Source: Chondrilla cf. caribensis
Lineage: Eukaryota; Porifera; Demospongiae; Chondrillida; Chondrillidae
Direction of reading: 5' to 3'
Length of the DNA: 64,000 nt
Assembly: GCA_964020155.1 (NCBI GenBank)
Contig: OZ026553.1
Location: forward strand, 4,194,009-4,258,008
Both the position numbers and the translations under genes were made by a program. A model generated the notes under the pieces. It was not told the DNA's origin, did no database searches, and saw only the letters and a list, made by a program, of their open reading frames with translations. How positions within the stretch are numbered: the stretch's first letter is position 1; each line of letters begins with the position of its first letter. Shown piece by piece: positions 31,411-43,365 of the stretch.

Positions 31411-31555
31411 TGTTTCTGTATGAATTCAGTTGTTTAAAGATTGAATTTTATTAGTCCACATCCAAGCACATACATGTGGATGCCAGTGATCAAGTTTGAA
31501 GGTTTATTCTATCATGCATGCATTTAGTTTACTTTACTTGATTGTCTAGCCTTCT

Positions 31556-31750
31556 TTGGCAGACCAATTTTCAGCCAAATTTATAGTGCTAGTGGCGTTC
31601 ATATTGATGAATTGCGCCATTCATGCAGGGTACAACAAGCTAGTTACTATACGGGGAAGTGTCCATTGGCCCTTTATTGCACTTGCCTACGAGCGCTTCG
31701 TGCCTTCGGGACTCAAGCAAAGCACCAATGCATGCATTCCCGTACAGTAA
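31556..31750 (+). repeat. Duplicated segment with an open frame, copy 2
   Basis: Compared with 23000-23209, the frame QFSAKFIVLVAFILMNCAIH shows at least six amino-acid changes and few silent ones, a pattern of relaxed constraint. Confidence 0.3.
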
Positions 31751-32160
31751 TCATTACAGCTTTAAAATTTGAAATTGCATTCAGCTTATGTAATTTTAAA
31801 TCAATATAAAATCAGTCAAATTGTGATCTGTCACAGAGGGTTTGATAACTGGATTTCCTCAAAGCAATGTATATCGACCTCCAGCTTTCATATTTTAAAG
31901 TAGATATTTAAAGCTTATTATTATAATACTTTGATGCTTTGTTTGTTTTTGTCACTAGTCCACTCTGTAGCCAAGTCTATCTGAAACCAGATTCCTTTGT
32001 TTTAATGTTGATTATTTTCATGCACTTTTTTGATTGCCTCTGCAATAAGCTACAAGGAATTTACAGGACAATTTATTGGGAGTCGGTAGGGTCTCTAGAT
32101 CTCAAGAAGTAACTACTTTTATGTGTCCGAGTAGAGGCAGTGTCTGATATTATGTGTCTT

Positions 32161-32170
32161 ACACACACAC

Positions 32171-32230
<60 letters not shown>
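32161..32230. repeat. (CA)n microsatellite
   Basis: Array followed by TTTCAACTTATCACAAGC and a triplicated ATCAGATGC. Confidence 0.95.
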
Positions 32231-32232
<2 letters not shown>

Positions 32233-32330
32233 TCAACTTATCACAAGCAATACTCCAGAGTGATCCTATCAGATGCATCAGATGCATCAGATGCAATGAA
32301 ACACAACACACATTGAGTGCACACATGCAT

Positions 32331-32599
32331 TTGTTACTATGGTAACTGTACTTTCAACCTATCACATGCATCACTCCAGAGTGATCCTATCATTCATGCA
32401 TTCACCAATTATATACAAAGGAAGGCACACAGTGTACATACACTTCTAATGCAATGTTATTATATTGTCCATTGGGAACTAGTAGTAATAATAATTGCAA
32501 TGTCACCCTGTCTCAGGACCCGTTGTAGGAAATAAGCTCACTTGAGCATAAAGTTCTCCGATGATTCTGACTATCAATATTTCACTAGCACAATGACCT
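32331..32599 (+). repeat. CA-linked block, copy 7
   Basis: Full copy; a GAAATAAG for GAAAGAAG change creates a stop in the plus-strand frame, so that frame is not under strict constraint. Confidence 0.85.
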
Positions 32600-33487
32600 G
32601 GAACCACAAAAACAATAATAATTGTCATTTTTGTCATGGTGCTCGTTTATGGTATATATTTTTATTTATATATGTTTTGATTACTATCCACATACATAGC
32701 GACGTAGAACTTATACTACCATGACTGTGTTGTGTAAACATGTAGCCTTGTGTTGTACATATGGTATGTAGTCTCATGTTGCATGTACTGTATGTAGCCT
32801 CGTGTTGTACATATGTGGTCTCCTGGTATGTACTTTTTCACCTCAGAGTGAGTGCATCATTATACACTATTCACCAGCTAATGGATACTTCAGGTTATTA
32901 TATTAGGGCCAAAACCTGGGTGTTCTAGAGTTCCACCACACTGTACCACACTAGGATTCAAATTATCTTATTATTTGTTGAATTGAACCCTTCAGTCTCC
33001 TTTTATAAGCCTTCCTACTGGTGTATAATTATATCATTTGTCATTCTCATATTGTACATTTTGTCATGGTCGTGCAACCTCACTACTTCACTTATCTGCA
33101 GTGTGTGCACCATTATGCACTATTTACTAGCTGTCTTAAGTTTCATGCACTCAATCAAATCAGACATCATTGTGATTAAATGATTAATAACTCTTGGCAA
33201 TCAGCACCATAATTTAGTAAGTATTATAAGCAGCTACAAAAATTATAAAAGCTACACTACATGGTTTGGGCTAAATGCTTAGATAAAGATTAATTGAGGT
33301 TACTATGTTATGTTAGCTGCTTACAATTAATCTGTGTTACTGAATCCTTAGTTCCAAGAGTAGCATGACATCAGTTATTTCACCCCGCCCACAAAACTAC
33401 TCACTGTTAGAGAAAAATATATTTTACATACTAGCTGAGTGTGATTCATTAAGTTAAACAGACTCTACATGTGTAGTGAGAATATTC

Positions 33488-33799
33488 TCACCATGGGTAG
33501 CACTGTCCGAAATCCAAATCATATACAGACACAGCACCTGGTACTCTGCAACAGTATCCCCCAGGAGGACCCAATGGAGTTCCTTGGCAATCCCTCTCTT
33601 CATAGCATAAAACTAAAAATAGTATAAGTTCACATCTGATTCACCATTGTTGTTCAACAGATATATGTAACCATCACAGAGAAGAATCACACATCTGAAT
33701 GAAGCTATACAATACTGACTACTTACATGGCTGAGCCTGAGCCTGATAGGCAATGGCTCCAAGAACTAACAGAACCAAGAGGACTCCTTTTCCAAACAT
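33488..33799 (-). CDS. Secreted cysteine-rich peptide precursor, copy F (PW class)
   Basis: Exon 1 33799-33727 (ends AYQAQAQP), 114-bp intron 33726-33613, exon 2 33612-33488. 65 residues. Cysteines C-x5-C-x11-CC-x15-C, with CYEERDCQG at the start and FGQCYPW-stop at the end. The last eight residues match the 26.8 kb copy, but the inter-cysteine loops differ (TPLGPPGGY; RVPGAVSVYDLD). The acidic first loop contrasts with the basic one in the 54.7/59.0 kb pair. Promoter, leader and intron all look intact, and the unit includes its own CA array and block at 32.2-32.6 kb. Confidence 0.78.
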
Positions 33800-33897
33800 T
33801 TCAGATCACCTCAAGTTATAGAATCAAACAAGACTGTCACAGTTGTTCCCACCAAAGAACTCACAGAATGAATGAACAAGTGGAGCTCTGTAGCTCT

Positions 33898-33905
33898 CTT
33901 TTATA
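33898..33905 (-). promoter_or_regulatory. TATA box of copy F
   Basis: TATAAAAG on the minus strand, about 100 bases upstream of the ATG at 33799. Confidence 0.65.
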
Positions 33906-33939
33906 GCTACTGGTAGCATGTGATATTCATGCTTGTCAT

Positions 33940-34440
33940 ACGCCCACACACATTGATTAATTCAGTAACACTTATTAACTTTACTCAGTTTACCTTAATA
34001 CAGGGTATATTTACAGCTATAACTGCATGTGGACTACTACATCTAACAAACTGGGCTGAGTAAACAAACTGGATACTACAAACTAACCAAGTGCATGTGT
34101 ACAGCAAACAAACTATGTACAACAACAAACTGTACACAACAAAGATTGTATACACCTACAGTGTGCAACATCGATCACCAGCAATTAATTGCAAGGTTTC
34201 ATGCAAAATCAGCAAATAACAAAACAAACAGTCATTCACTTTTCTAATACTGTTTACAAAAGTGTATTTCTGTTAAACATAATTTGTTCTCCGACAAAGT
34301 ACAATGCTTATCAAATCTAATTTTGTGTTAAATTATATATAATGTGATGTGTAGCGTGATATCAATGTGTGTGGGTGTATGACGAGCATGAACACCTTCA
34401 CTGATACTTTACAGCTTTACAGTATACACTCCATGTCATG
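33940..34440. other. 5' flank of copy F, with the empty hAT target site
   Basis: Continuous homologue of 27220-28020 without the MITE; contains GAGTAAACAAACTGG near 34058 and the unoccupied AGCGTGAT at 34353-34360. Confidence 0.6.
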
Positions 34441-34485
34441 ACTGAAAACTATAACACATGCATTAATTCTTAAACACACATGAAC

Positions 34486-34487
<2 letters not shown>

Positions 34488-34549
<62 letters not shown>

Positions 34550-34594
34550 CACGCATGTACACACACACACACACACACACACATGCACGCATGT

Positions 34595-34675
<81 letters not shown>
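34488..34675. repeat. Compound (CA)n microsatellite
   Basis: Contains a duplicated ATGCACGCATGTACA interruption (about 34547 and 34583), showing slippage or unequal exchange of a 36-bp higher-order unit. Confidence 0.95.
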
Positions 34676-34676
<1 letters not shown>

Positions 34677-34763
34677 TCCAACTTTCAACCTATTACAAGC
34701 AACACTGCATCAGATGCATCAGACACAATGAAACACAACACACATTGTGTGTACATATGCAAG

Positions 34764-35037
34764 TGTTACTATGGTAACTGTACTTTCAACCTATCACATG
34801 CATCACTCCATAGTGATCCTATCATTCATGCATTCACCAATTATATACAAAGGAAGGCACACAGTGTACATACACTTCTAGTTCTAATACAATGCTATTG
34901 TATTGTCCATTGGGAACTAGTAGTAATAATAATTGCAATGTCACCCTGTCTCAGGACCTGTTGTAGGAAAGAAGCTCACTTGAGCATAAAGTTCTCCGAT
35001 GATTCTGACTATTAATTTTTCACTAGCACAATGACCT
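34764..35037 (+). repeat. CA-linked block, copy 8
   Basis: Full copy with a duplicated CTTCTAGTTCTAATAC that adds six bases and keeps the plus-strand frame open. Confidence 0.85.
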
Positions 35038-35189
35038 AGAACCACAAAGACAATTTTTTGTCATGGTGGGTATTAGATGTGTTTTGATTACCATCCGTAA
35101 TATGGTGACGTTAAGCGTATACTACCTTGGTGGTACTACCTGTACATATTCCAGTCAGAGTGTGCATGTGATTTGTTGTGTTTCCAAGT

Positions 35190-35330
35190 TCATCCTGCAT
35201 GTGGTAACCTCCAGGATACAGCATCAAGTATGCTATCACCTTGGAATTCAAGTGTCAGCCATGTTGGCAGAGTGGGCGATGCCAATCCAAACAACTTGTC
35301 AGAGTGGATGAAGATACAATGCAGGTTAGT
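35190..35330 (+). pseudogene. Truncated relic exon (possibly tectonic-like), copy 3
   Basis: Starts at CATCCTGCATGTGGTAACCTCC and ends at ATGCAGGTTAGT. About 20 bases are missing before the donor and the 5' half is absent. Confidence 0.6.
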
Positions 35331-35334
35331 ATGT

Positions 35335-35406
<72 letters not shown>

Positions 35407-35437
35407 TGTGTGTGCACGTGTAGTGTGTGTGGGTGGG
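35335..35437. repeat. (GT)n microsatellite
   Basis: Follows the relic donor directly, then GTGTGGGTGGGTGTATG. Confidence 0.9.
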
Positions 35438-35759
35438 TGTATGTGTGGTGTTCGTGTATATATGAACACAGTTGTTTGAAGATTTACAAGGTTACATGCA
35501 AGCACACGTGTGTATGGATGTTAGTTTGGAGGTTTATTCAATCATGCATGTATTGAGCATTTACGTGCTTATCTAGCCCTCTGTGACACGACCCAATTTT
35601 GGCCACAATTACATTCAATTTGCTAATAATGTTCAAATTGATGAATTGCACCATTCAGCGCATGTAATTTTTAAATCAGAATAAAATCAATCGAAAATTT
35701 GATCTGTCACAGAGGATTGGATAACTCCTGTGGATTTCCTCAAAGGAATGTATATCAAC

Positions 35760-36930
35760 TTCCAACTTTGTCAGGACCTGTTGTAGGAAAGAAGCCCACT
35801 TGAGCATAAAGATCTCCGATGATTTTGACTATTAATTTTTCACTAGCACAGTGACCTGTGACCACAAAGACAATTTTTTGTCATGGTGGTTATTGGATGT
35901 GTTTTGATTACCATCTGTAATATGGTGACGTTAAGCGTATACTACCGTTTTGGTACTACCTGTACATATTCCAGTAAGAGTCTGTGATTTGTTGTGTTTC
36001 CAAGTTCACAGTGGATGCTTGGCATCCTTCACCACCATATAAATGTTGTGCATACAAGTTGACATACATAATATAATGTACATGCAATGGAATACCATGT
36101 AGTGAGGGTGTTTTCACCTGTTGAAAGTGAGAAGTTGATGTACACGGGGATCACGGACCTCACACTAACATCTCCTTTTACATGTCGCCCCACACAGCCA
36201 GTACACATGTACTGTGTATGAGACAATTCAATTAGCAGAAGACAGACATTCTTAATATTAGCCCTTCTTTAAATAATCACTAATCACTAAATATTATATT
36301 GCTTTTCCTGACTCACCTTAGTTTTCTGGAATTGCACCACTCTGTGCTACACTATGATATATTTGCACTTTTTGTTAAATTGGACTCTTCAGTCTTCTTT
36401 ATATATGAAGACCTTCCTACAGGAATTATTTTTGACATGTATATTTTGTCATAGTCAACCTGACTACTTCACTTATCCACAGTATGTGCACCATTATACA
36501 CTATTTACTAGCTGTCTTAAACTTTCATGCACTCGATTGAATCAGGCGTCATTGTGATTAAATGATTAATAACTCTTGGCAATCAACACCATAATTATCA
36601 GTAAGTATAATTTCCTATTATAACCAGCTACAAAAACTGAAGAAGCTACACTACATGGTTTGAGCTAAATACGTAGTTGTTTAGATAAAGATTATTTGAG
36701 GCTACTATGCTATGTTAATCCTTAGCTGCAAAAACTGACAAAACTACAGTCTACATGGTTTGAACTAAATACATAGTTGTTTAGATAAAGATTATTTGAG
36801 GTTACTATGCTATGTTAGCTGCTTGCAGTTAATCTGCATTACTAAATCCTTAGTTCCATGAGTAGCCTGACATCGGTTACTTCCTCGAAAAGCCACTACA
36901 TAGAGAAAATTAAATTTTACAGGCTGAGCG
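35760..36930. other. 3' flank of a peptide unit whose gene is missing
   Basis: Carries the second half of the CA-linked block, the exon-like GDVSVRSVIPVY segment (minus, about 36120-36215) and the full 3' flank up to the homologue of the 3' UTR at about 36960. There the sequence jumps to ACATACATGCATGATTGAAT, removing exon 2, intron, exon 1 and promoter. A 100-base segment is duplicated in tandem near 36640-36800. Confidence 0.55.
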
Positions 36931-37509
36931 TGAATCATTGAGTTTAACAGACTCTACATGTACATACATGCATGATTGAATAACCCCTTCAAACAAAATA
37001 AAATGACAGATCAAGTGTCAGCTACGCCAGACTACTTTCGACCTGTCTATCTTTAGAATCCATGATAAAAATGTTCTAGTCTCCTGTGCGCTTATAGAAA
37101 TTCTTACTTTGATTCGAATTTGGAAAGAATCTGATTTGCTATACCTTGAGGATGTCTTCATTCTTCTTGGAAGGGAACTCGCTGCATACATGGAACTTGC
37201 TGTGTACTTGGAAGGGGCGCCTATCTAATTTTTCTCAATGTATGCTTATTATGTACAATAATTATGTGTGTATATACCGTACATATACTATCCCTATGCG
37301 CACGTAGGTATAGTGGGCGATTGTTAATATGGGTGTAGAAATATATAATTATGTTATATTGTTAATATCGGTCCAGAATTGTATATATTATGTTATCGAT
37401 CGTAGCATGGTAGTTTGAAAATGGTTTCCCCTATATATAGTATGTGTTTTCCCTGTTACATTTACCATAGCCCAACCAACACCCGGACCCCTTAAAGCTG
37501 ATAAAAGTC

Positions 37510-38258
37510 TAGTCTGGCGCGCTAGACCTCAACCTCTCATTACCGCGCGTGGGCGCGGTAGCGAGAGGAAGAGGTCTAGCAACTATTGTCAATTTCATAC
37601 CTCGGCTCGACCAATGAAATCGCCGGCAACTGAAATGACACCGCCGATAATTGGCACTAGCCGCTCCGCGGGCGTTTAAAGTTACCTCCGTTTATTAAGC
37701 AAGAGTTACCTTCTTGCTGGCGGGAGAGATCCCAGTACCTCAGAAAGAGGGCGGCAGTGTCCGCTTCCTTCGCTGTCAGTGCTGAGCGTGTTGGTCGACG
37801 AGTTGTACAATAATAATTCTGCTTCTTGTAGCAGCCATCTCTGTCTCCAGCCTCTCCACTTTCGCTACCTGATCACTGCAAACTATGATTATAGCGTTAC
37901 CTGGCAGTTTCAGAGAAATCTGGCTGATTTCGTTCACTTTTCGGCCGAGAGCGGTGAGTGCGAGCGCCTCAGAAACCTTTCTCCTATCCTTGCGCGGAAA
38001 GTCAGTGGCAGCGCAGACGCAGCATGTTGTTTCTGAGTGACTAGCCTCTAATCCCTGCACCATGCGTGTTGTATCCCTTCATTGAAGTCGTTCCAGCGTC
38101 CGAAATACAACTCGCACCCTCGACCGTACGCATCGTTGCTGATAAACGCCCTCGGCGATGATCGCGCAAGGTGTGAAATTGACAACAGTTGCTAGACCCT
38201 ATTTCTCATTTTCGCCCCCGCGCGATAATGAGAAGTTGGGTCTAGCGAAGCCAGACTA
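37510..38258. mobile_element. 749-bp Mutator-like element with 9-bp target duplication
   Basis: Ends TAGTCTGGC and GCCAGACTA are perfect inverted repeats. Similarity continues inward for about 90 bases (CTAGACC...CTCTCATTA...GGTCTAGCAACTATTGTC), with each end folding into its own GC-rich hairpin. ATAAAAGTC lies at 37501-37509 and again at 38259-38267. A 9-bp duplication and long inverted repeats fit Mutator-like transposons. The interior is clearly more GC- and CpG-rich than its surroundings. Confidence 0.85.
37776..38063 (-). CDS. Candidate open frame inside the Mutator-like element
   Basis: A 95-codon frame starting MVQGLEASHSETTC, with a basic FPRKDRRK stretch and a hydrophobic NAIIIVCSD. 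It is not a transposase I recognise. Because Mutator-like elements can carry host gene pieces, this may be a captured exon fragment; it may equally be chance openness in GC-rich DNA. The plus strand also has an open frame here (37779-38036). Confidence 0.2.
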   Translation of the reverse strand: MVQGLEASHSETTCCVCAATDFPRKDRRKVSEALALTALGRKVNEISQISLKLPGNAIIIVCSDQVAKVERLETEMAATRSRIIIVQLVDQHAQH

Positions 38259-38634
38259 ATAAAAGTCCAATATAGTCAAAGGTTGAGGTCTTCTCTCCTT
38301 CAAAAAGTTGTCACAGTAAGGGTGTGTTGTAAGAAACCACCTAGTAGATCTTTTGCATTTTGCAATTGTCTAGGGACATGCAATAAAAGTTCAAGTATCA
38401 CGGTCATCACAAGTACATTTGACCTTTGTCAAATATTGATTAGTTCTGTACACTTTCTTGACTGTCTCTAGCAGAATGCTGCAATAAGTTACAAGGATTT
38501 AACTTGGTGGAGAGCAACTATTATAATGGTCTATGAGACAAAATATAAATTTATTAGGAGTCGATAGGTCTTCTAGTTCATGAGAGATATCTAGCTATAG
38601 GTGGTGTTTGATAATCAATGTTTTGCTGTACACA

Positions 38635-38635
38635 T

Positions 38636-38727
<92 letters not shown>
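38635..38727. repeat. (CA)n microsatellite
   Basis: Long CA run followed by AGTAAGGAGGAATATGG, then a second short CA run. Confidence 0.95.
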
Positions 38728-38730
<3 letters not shown>

Positions 38731-38872
38731 GGAGGAATATGGTGCACGCACCCACCCCCGCGTACGCAAACACACACACACACAAGCATACATGCATGAT
38801 TGCATGATTGTATTGACATGCATGACACGTACACATATTAACACATACACACATTGAGTGTACATATACATG

Positions 38873-39140
38873 TGTTACTATGGTAACTACACTTTCAACC
38901 TATCACATGCAACACTCCAGAGTGATCCTATCATTCATGCATTCACCAATTATATACAAAGGAAGGCACACAGTGTACATACACTTCTAATACAATGCTA
39001 TTATATTGTTCATTGGGAACTAGTAGTAATAATAATTACAATGCCACCCTGTCTCAGGACCCATTGTAGGAAAGAAGCTCACTTGAGCATAAAGTTCTCT
39101 GATGATTCTGACTACTAATAATTCAGTAGCACAATGACCT
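38873..39140 (+). repeat. CA-linked block, copy 9
   Basis: Full copy; the minus strand has TGG in place of the usual terminal TGA of the exon-like frame. Confidence 0.85.
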
Positions 39141-40349
39141 GCAACCACAAAAAATGCTATTTTTGTCATTGTGCTTAGCTCGTTTATGGGATATGTTTTG
39201 ATTGCCATCCATATGGCAACATAAAGTGTATGCTACCATGGTGGTGACACCTGTGCATATTTCATGTAGGGGTATTAAATTTCAAAAGTGATTTGTGGCA
39301 TGGTGTGTTTTCCAATTGCAAGTTCACAGTGGATGATGCATGGTATCCTTTACCACCATATTATATGTACATACAATGGAATACCACGTAGTGAGGGTGT
39401 TTTTCACCTGTTAAGAGTGAGGAGTTGATGTTGTACACGGGAATCATGGTCCTCACACTCACATCTCCTTTTACATGACACTCCACACGGCCAGTATACA
39501 TGTACTGCGTATAAGACAAGTTGCATGATTAGCCAAAGACGGACTTTATTAATATTAGCCCTTGTATAGAGACTGAAGTTAACCCAAATAATAGCTAAAT
39601 ATATTGCTCTCCCTGCCACAAAGGTAACCCTTACAGGCCTGCAGGTAAGAGTGTAGTGTAGGGTTCATACAATACCCCTCCCCCCCCCCCCCCCCTTCAC
39701 CGACTAGACTATTAGGACCTAAGGTCTTGAAATTCCAACTTTTCCTAATAGTTCAATGTCTTACAGTGTAGTGTATCAAAGGCCAAAAGCTGAGTATTCC
39801 AGAATTCCACCACTCTGTGCTACACTACGTTTGTATTGCACTTTTTGTTAGGTTGGACTCTACGGTATCCTATAAGGTCTGCCTACAGTATTTAATATAT
39901 AATTTCTCATTCTCATATTGAAAATTTCTTCATAGTCAACCTGACTACTTCACTTATCTACAGTGTGTGCACCATTATACACTATTTACTAGCTGTCTTA
40001 AACTTTCATGCAATCAATCGAATCAGACATCATTGTGATTAAATGATTAATAGCTCTTGGCAATCAACACCATAATTATCAGTAAGTATAATTTCCTATT
40101 ATAAGCAGCTACAAAAAGTGGCTACTATACCTGAAGAAGCTACACTACATGGTTTAGGCTAAATAGTTATGGTTAAATGAAGTTTATTTGATATTACTAT
40201 GCCATCGTTTGCTGCATGATGTAATTGTTAGTTCCAAGAGCAGTCTGACATCGGTTACTTTCCCCTCCAGGGACTACATGGAGAATGAGTGTGAATCATT
40301 GAGAAGTTTGAATTGTGTAACAGACTCCACATGTGTACTGAGAATATAC
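39141..40349. other. 3' flank of copy G
   Basis: Contains an exon-like segment on the minus strand at about 39420-39515 (HVKGDVSVRTMIPVYNINSS, with CAG|GTGAAA donor) and a run of about 16 C near 39680. AATAAA (minus strand) lies near 40186-40191. No other gene. Confidence 0.5.
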
Positions 40350-40645
40350 TCACCAGTTCTCACATGGTCCAAACACATCCTGTCCTGAGGCATAATGTTG
40401 GTACGGTGCACAACACCCAAACTCCTCAGTCCAAGGAAATCCCTGACAATTTGGCTCATAATAGCATTGAACTAAAAAAGGGTAAGTTCACATCATATTC
40501 ACCTTGGCTGTTATGTAACGATCACAGAGGAGAATCACACATCTGCATGAAGATATAATACTGACTACTTACATGGAAAAGCCTGAGCCTGATAAGCAAT
40601 GGCTCCAAGAACCAACAGAACCAAGAGGACTCCTTTTCCAAACAT
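40350..40645 (-). CDS. Secreted cysteine-rich peptide precursor, copy G (NW class)
   Basis: Exon 1 40645-40573 encodes the same 24 residues as the 5.3 kb copy, ending AYQAQAFP. Intron 40572-40472 is 101 bp, the shortest. Exon 2 40471-40350 ends CENW-stop; 64 residues. Cysteine spacing C-x5-C-x10-CC-x15-C. EEFGCC and HYASGQD resemble the 5.1 kb gene and the orphan exon at 42.1 kb. The first loop (YYEPN) is shared with the orphan exon except its last residue. That pairing, with the neighbour inverted only 1.4 kb away, suggests a local inverted duplication followed by loss of one exon 1. Confidence 0.78.
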
Positions 40646-40743
40646 TCCAGATCACCTCGAATTATTGAATCAAGCGAGACTGTCACAGTTGTTCCCACCA
40701 AAGAACTCACAGAAGTAATGAACAAGTGGAGCTCTGTAGCTCT

Positions 40744-40751
40744 CTTTTATA
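40744..40751 (-). promoter_or_regulatory. TATA box of copy G
   Basis: TATAAAAG on the minus strand about 100 bases upstream of the ATG, followed by the conserved AGAGCTACAGAGCTCCAC. Confidence 0.65.
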
Positions 40752-41011
40752 GCAACTGGTAGCATGTGATATTCAAGCTCGTCATACACCCACGCACATT
40801 AATTGTGCGGAACACTTATTAATTTTTCTCAATTCACCCAAATAAAGGGAATATTTGTAGCTAAAACTGCATTTGTACAACTAACTAAAAGTACATATGT
40901 TCTATAAACAAACGTTATACAACAAAAAATGTAACAAACCAACAAACCCATACACATATGCAACAAATTAACTGCTTAACTTATAGCTAGCTACTGGCAC
41001 ACATTGATTAA

Positions 41012-41566
41012 CCCTCCTACCCTCACCATACATTAAACAATTCAACATCTATACTTTCAAAAATAGCGTAACTTCATCACTGAGGAAATGTATCAAGTAT
41101 GGCATCATTTTGTTCAGAAGGTATGATAGAATCGATTTTGAACTTCAATATTACGCAATATATATCGTAGATTGCGTAATTGATAAAACAGGCAAACACA
41201 AATTTTTTGGAGGATTGCGCACTTTTTGTATCGCTTACCTAAGCTCCTATTTGGATCGATGAAAGTTACATCATTCTAAAGCGCTTTTTCTCCTCTTTTC
41301 CATGATATCAATTTATCAAAGAGCATATGAACTATAGAAAGGTAATTAGGATGAAAACAAATTATTCGCAAGAATAAAACAATCATGTGGAATAGAATGC
41401 CAGTCCTAAGTAGAGTATTATGTTGTAAAGTAGTATGAATCATTAAATGCGCTAGATGACAAGCTGTCAAATGGTATATAACACTAAGGCAGTAGTGCTT
41501 TGGATAGAGCCACATAAGTTATTGAAATAATATGTTCCAAATTAGGAACAGAAAAGGGTAGGAGGG
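41012..41566. mobile_element. piggyBac-like MITE, copy 2
   Basis: 555 bp, the same family as 30116-30669 with scattered substitutions and small indels. TTAA at 41008-41011 and 41567-41570. The matching uninterrupted sequence CACATTGATTAATTG occurs upstream of other peptide genes (for example near 6580 and 33950). Confidence 0.9.
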
Positions 41567-41799
41567 TTAATTGCATAACAATTATTTACTTTACTTACTT
41601 TACCCAAATATAGGGGATAATTGCATCTAAAACTGCATGTATACATGTACAGCAACAAACTGTGTCGAGTGAACAAACTGGATACTACAAACAAGCCATA
41701 CGTATGCTCCAGGCAAACTGCATACAACGACAAACTGTACACAACAAAGAATGTGTACAACAGCAGTGTTCAAGATCACTGGTAATTGTTTGTAATCTG

Positions 41800-41995
41800 T
41801 AATTACTATACTTATAGGGACACACACAGGAAACTTTAATAATGAGAGAAACCCAATCTCTATCTAATGAACTCCACTGTATTATGCCATGTTTGTACAC
41901 ACAGTACTTCAATCTCACTGTATATGCATAAATACATACATATTCACACATTTGGTACATGTGTACATATACGGTGTATGTGTGCTTGGCCAAGA
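41800..41995. repeat. Dispersed 190-bp segment, copy 1
   Basis: From TACTTATAGGGACACACACA to GGTGTATGTGTGC. An almost identical copy is at 45428-45611. Each copy marks a break in the duplicated units; here it replaces exon 1 and the promoter of the orphan exon at 42026. Confidence 0.8.
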
Positions 41996-42025
41996 TAAAT
42001 AAGATGTAAACTTACCCTTTTTTAG

Positions 42026-42150
42026 TTCAATGCTACTATGAGCCAGATTGTGAAGGAGATTCTCAGACTGAGGAGTTTGGGTGTTGTGGAGAGGGCCAAG
42101 ATTATGCCTCTGGACAGGATTGGGGTGGTGGACCATGTTTCAACTGGTGA
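42026..42150 (+). pseudogene. Orphan mature-peptide exon of the cysteine-rich family, copy L (NW class)
   Basis: Exon 2 is intact: T-rich acceptor TTACCCTTTTTTAG, 40 codons after the split codon, C-x5-C-x10-CC-x16-C, CFNW and TGA. The intron is cut at AAGATAAATAAGATG, and no signal-peptide exon lies upstream in the same orientation. As it stands it cannot make a secreted precursor unless spliced to another exon. The clean frame implies that the loss is recent. Confidence 0.75.
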
Positions 42151-43365
42151 GGATATTCTCAGTACACATGTGGAGTCTGTTACACAATTCAAACTTCTCA
42201 ATAATTCACACTCTGTAAAATTTAATTTTCTCTATGTAGTCCCTGGGTGAAAAAGTAACCGATGTCAGACTGCTCTTGGAACTAACAATCACATCATGCA
42301 GATTAACTGCAAGCAGCAAACAATAGCATAGTAATATCAAATAAACTTCATCTAAGCATAACTATTTAGCCCAAACCATGCAGTGTAGCTTCTTCAGTTT
42401 TTGATGCTGCTTATAATAGGAAATTATACTTACTTATAATTATGGTGTTGATTGCCAAGAGCTATTAATCATTTAATCACAATGATGTCTGATTCAATTG
42501 AGTGCATGAAAGTTTAAGACAGCTAGTAAATAGTGTATAATGGTGCACACACTGCGGAAAAGTGAAGTAGTCAGGTCGACTATGAAGAAATGTACAATAT
42601 GAGAGTGAGAAATTATATAATTACTGTGGGCAGATCTTTATAGGAGACCGAAGAGTCCAATTTACGTAACAAAGAATGCAAGTCAAACGTAGTATACCAT
42701 GGAGTGGTGGAATTCTGGAATACTCAGCTTTTGGCCTTGATACGCTACTACTGTAAGACATACATATATACGTAGAATTATTAGGAAAGGTTGGAATTCA
42801 AGATCTAATAGTCTATTCGAGGAGGAGGGGGGTTCTGCATAAACCCTACACTCCACTCTTACCTACGTATACAGGCCTGTAAGGGTTACCTTTGTGGCAG
42901 AGAAAGCAATATATTTAGCAATTATTTGGGTTAACTTCAGTCTTTATATAAGGGCTAATATTAAGAATGTCTGTCTTTGGCTAATCGACTTGTCTCATAC
43001 ACAGACATGTATACTGGCTGTGTGGGGTGTCATGTAAAAGGAGATGTGAGTGTGAGGACCATGATTCCCGTGTACAACATCAACTCCTCACCCTTAACAG
43101 GTGAAAACCACCCTCATTACATGGTATTCCATTGTATGTACATATTTATGGTGGTAAAGGATACCATGCATCATCCACCGTGAACTTGCAGTTGGAAAAC
43201 ATACAACAAATCACTTTTGAAATTTAAGACCCCTACATGAAATATATGACAGTACAGGTATCACCACCATGGTAGTATACAATTTATGTTGTCATAAGGA
43301 TGGTAATCAAAACATATCCCATAAACGACCATTTTGACAAAAACAGCAATTGTTTTTGTGGTTCC
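42151..43365 (+). other. Inverted 3' flank, including a relic exon at 43005-43100
   Basis: Inverted counterpart of 3.8-5.08 kb. At 43005-43100 an exon-like segment is bounded by CTCATACACAG and ACAG|GTGAAA and reads GCVGCHVKGDVSVRTMIPVY. Homologous segments at 4.2, 36.15 and 39.45 kb are in the same relation to a peptide gene. It may be an internal exon of an old host gene carried with the unit. Confidence 0.4.
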
